From: Sphingobium sp. SCG-1
GTDB lineage: Bacteria; Pseudomonadota; Alphaproteobacteria; Sphingomonadales; Sphingomonadaceae
Length of the DNA: 64,000 nucleotides
Direction of reading: 5' to 3'
Assembly: GCF_002953135.1 (NCBI RefSeq)
Contig: NZ_CP026372.1
Span: forward strand, 3,769,501-3,833,500
Shown: positions 62,837 through 64,000 of the stretch, piece after piece
Position numbering within the stretch: position 1 is the stretch's first letter
Layout of the letters: each line of letters opens with the position of its first letter
The notes under the pieces: generated by a model
What the model saw: only the letters and a program-made list of their open reading frames with translations
Database searches by the model: none
Told to the model about the DNA's origin: nothing
Made by a program: the position numbers and the translations under genes

Positions 62837-63503
62837 ATCTTAAACCCATCTCCGCCAGCGTGCCACGCATGTCGTATATGTCGAGTCCGAGCTGCCCGGC
62901 TGCGAGGCGCTGGCGCTTTGCTTCCTCGTTCGCCTCGCGCGCTTGCGCCTTCTCCAGCACGACCTCGGCACTGGCGCGCGGCACCACGCACACCCCATCA
63001 TCATCGGCCACGATCACGTCGCCTGCATTCACCAGCGCGCTGGCACAAACCACCGGAATATTGACCGACCCCAGTGTCGCCTTGATCGTGCCCTGCGCAT
63101 GTACCGCCTTCGACCAGACCGGAAAATTCATTTCCTTCAGATCGCGAACATCGCGCACGCCTGCATCGATTATCAGGCCGCGGCAGCCCCGCGCCTGCGC
63201 CGACGTCGCCAGCAAATCACCAAAATAGCCATCGGTGCAGGGACTGGTGGGTGCAAGCACGATGATATCCCCCTCCTTCAACTGCTCGATCGCGACATGG
63301 ACCATCCAGTTGTCGCCCGGCGGCGCGGAAATAGTCACGGCTGATCCGGCAATGCGGGCACCTGGATAAATCGGCCGCATATGCGGCGCCAACAGCCCGG
63401 TTCGCCCCTGCGCCTCATGCACGGTGGCAACACCGCATGTTGCAAGGCCGTCGATCACCGGCAGCGGCACCCGCTCGATATTCTGAACAACAACGCCCGC
63501 CAT
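62829..63503 (-). CDS. ligK: 4-carboxy-4-hydroxy-2-oxoadipate aldolase LigK (RraA-like)
   Basis: A 224-residue class II pyruvate aldolase that splits 4-carboxy-4-hydroxy-2-oxoadipate into pyruvate and oxaloacetate, the end of protocatechuate 4,5-cleavage. Marks are GVATVHEAQGRTGLLAPHMRP, SAVTISAPPGDNWMVHVAIEQ (given as two adjoining parts SAVTISAPPGDN and WMVHVAIEQ), the active-site GCRGLIIDAGVRDVRDL, and VNAGDVIVADDDGVCVVPR. I start at the ATG after GGAGAGG; the length then matches the family. It is the first gene of the operon and is divergent from the LysR gene, 99 bp apart. Confidence 0.94.
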   Translation of the reverse strand: MAGVVVQNIERVPLPVIDGLATCGVATVHEAQGRTGLLAPHMRPIYPGARIAGSAVTISAPPGDNWMVHVAIEQLKEGDIIVLAPTSPCTDGYFGDLLATSAQARGCRGLIIDAGVRDVRDLKEMNFPVWSKAVHAQGTIKATLGSVNIPVVCASALVNAGDVIVADDDGVCVVPRASAEVVLEKAQAREANEEAKRQRLAAGQLGLDIYDMRGTLAEMGLRYV

Positions 63504-63579
63504 ACGCACCTCTCCATTCTGGATGATAAGGGGTGGATCGAGCGCGCCCTCCATGCAAATTTGATCTATGCACCAGACA

Positions 63580-63593
63580 TTAGATTTTGCTAA
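63580..63593. promoter_or_regulatory. Candidate LysR-type site in the ligK-LysR gap
   Basis: TTAGATTTTGCTAA contains the inverted arms TTAG and CTAA around six bases. It lies 9 bp before the LysR start codon in the divergent region. LysR sites are loose, so this is tentative. Confidence 0.3.
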
Positions 63594-63602
63594 ATATGAG
63601 GG

Positions 63603-64000
63603 ATGGAACCGCACGCGCTCAATCTGCGCCACCTGCGCGCCGTCATCGCGATCACGGAAGGTGGAAGTATCGCTGCGGCGGTACGCGCCGTGAACCTCAC
63701 CCAACCCGCAATCACGCAGGGCATCGCCAAGCTGGAAACGCAGACCGGCCTTCGCTTGTTCGATCGTCGGGCAAGCGGTATGGTACCAACTGCTGCCGCC
63801 GCGATCCTAACCCCACGCGCAGTTGCGGCACTAAGGCTTATCGGAAATCGCCACGCCACGTCCGCGCAAATCCGCGCATTCCTCGCGCTCGCGCAGGCTG
63901 GCAGCTACGCCGGCGCCGCGATTTTGACCGGGCTCAGCGAAGCATCGCTCCATCGCGCGGTCGGGGATCTTTCGCTCGGCACCGGACAGCGACTGGTCGA
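63603..64000 (+). CDS. LysR-family regulator with two HTH segments (3' end outside the window)
   Basis: An open frame of 132 codons cut by the right edge. The N-terminal LysR helix-turn-helix is clear (LNLRHLRAVIAITEGGSIAA, AVRAVNLTQPAITQGIAKLE, LRLFDRR). Instead of the effector domain, a second similar segment follows from about residue 86: SAQIRAFLALAQAGSYAGAA, ILTGLSEASLHRAVGDLS, GTGQRLV. It therefore seems to carry two tandem HTH units before any substrate domain. It is divergent from ligK-ligU-ligI and is the likely regulator of that operon. The ATG at 63603 lacks a strong ribosome site. Confidence 0.8.
   Translation, partial: MEPHALNLRHLRAVIAITEGGSIAAAVRAVNLTQPAITQGIAKLETQTGLRLFDRRASGMVPTAAAAILTPRAVAALRLIGNRHATSAQIRAFLALAQAGSYAGAAILTGLSEASLHRAVGDLSLGTGQRLV

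Noticed and set aside
1..64000. CRISPR arrays, tRNA or rRNA genes, insertion sequences
   Set aside because: No regular short repeats with spacers, no cloverleaf-like gene, no transposase frame and no terminal inverted repeats were seen on reading the window.

Overview
The window looks like a piece of a Sphingomonadaceae genome (Sphingomonas, Sphingobium or Novosphingobium type). The reasons are high GC, four TonB-dependent receptors, two oxidative (Weimberg-type) pentose pathways very close to those of Caulobacter and Azospirillum, a ManD of the Novosphingobium kind, and LigI/LigU/LigK genes of the protocatechuate 4,5-cleavage pathway. No rRNA, tRNA, CRISPR array, insertion sequence or phage gene was seen. 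The region reads as a plant-cell-wall catabolic hub made of adjacent modules, each with its own regulator.

Module A (1-23.7 kb) handles glucuronoxylan, glucuronate and xylose. A tightly coupled minus-strand operon (GH3, GH3, manD, hexuronate MFS, GH35-like) faces a GH67 alpha-glucuronidase. A LacI-family regulator follows. Then come two divergent operons encoding the complete Weimberg pathway: xylX-xylB-xylC-xylE on minus and alpha-ketoglutarate semialdehyde dehydrogenase plus xylD on plus. A large TonB receptor closes the module. Copies of a TGATAGCGCTATCA-type palindrome lie in the three promoter regions and mark the LacI regulon.

Module B (23.8-39.4 kb) is centred on glucan and gluconate. 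Two paralogous ~1000-residue secreted proteins join a double beta-helix (GH55/Pectate_lyase_3-like) to an SMP-30-like propeller. They are accompanied by a TonB receptor, gluconokinase, a GntR regulator, a GntP permease, a Tat-exported glucose-fructose-oxidoreductase-like enzyme and a Tat-exported gluconolactonase. Together they suggest periplasmic oxidation of a released sugar to an aldonate, then uptake and phosphorylation. A distinctive CGACCTAGGTCG palindrome precedes both the receptor operon and the second fusion gene. A decayed outer-membrane-protein fragment ends the block.

Module C (40.3-44.7 kb) is a TetR regulator divergent from a TonB receptor and an MFS transporter, substrate unknown. 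Module D (44.8-60.6 kb) is an arabinan/L-arabinose system: GH51, two GH43 enzymes, L-arabinose 1-dehydrogenase, L-arabinonate dehydratase, an FAH-family 2-keto-3-deoxy-L-arabinonate dehydratase, a second KGSA dehydrogenase, a mutarotase, a FucP-like transporter, a GntR regulator and a TonB receptor. A shared ATTAGT-N3-ACTAAT-like operator occurs at its three promoter regions. Module E (60.9-64.0 kb) holds ligK-ligU-ligI for the lower protocatechuate 4,5-cleavage pathway, divergent from a LysR regulator that carries two helix-turn-helix segments and is cut by the window end.
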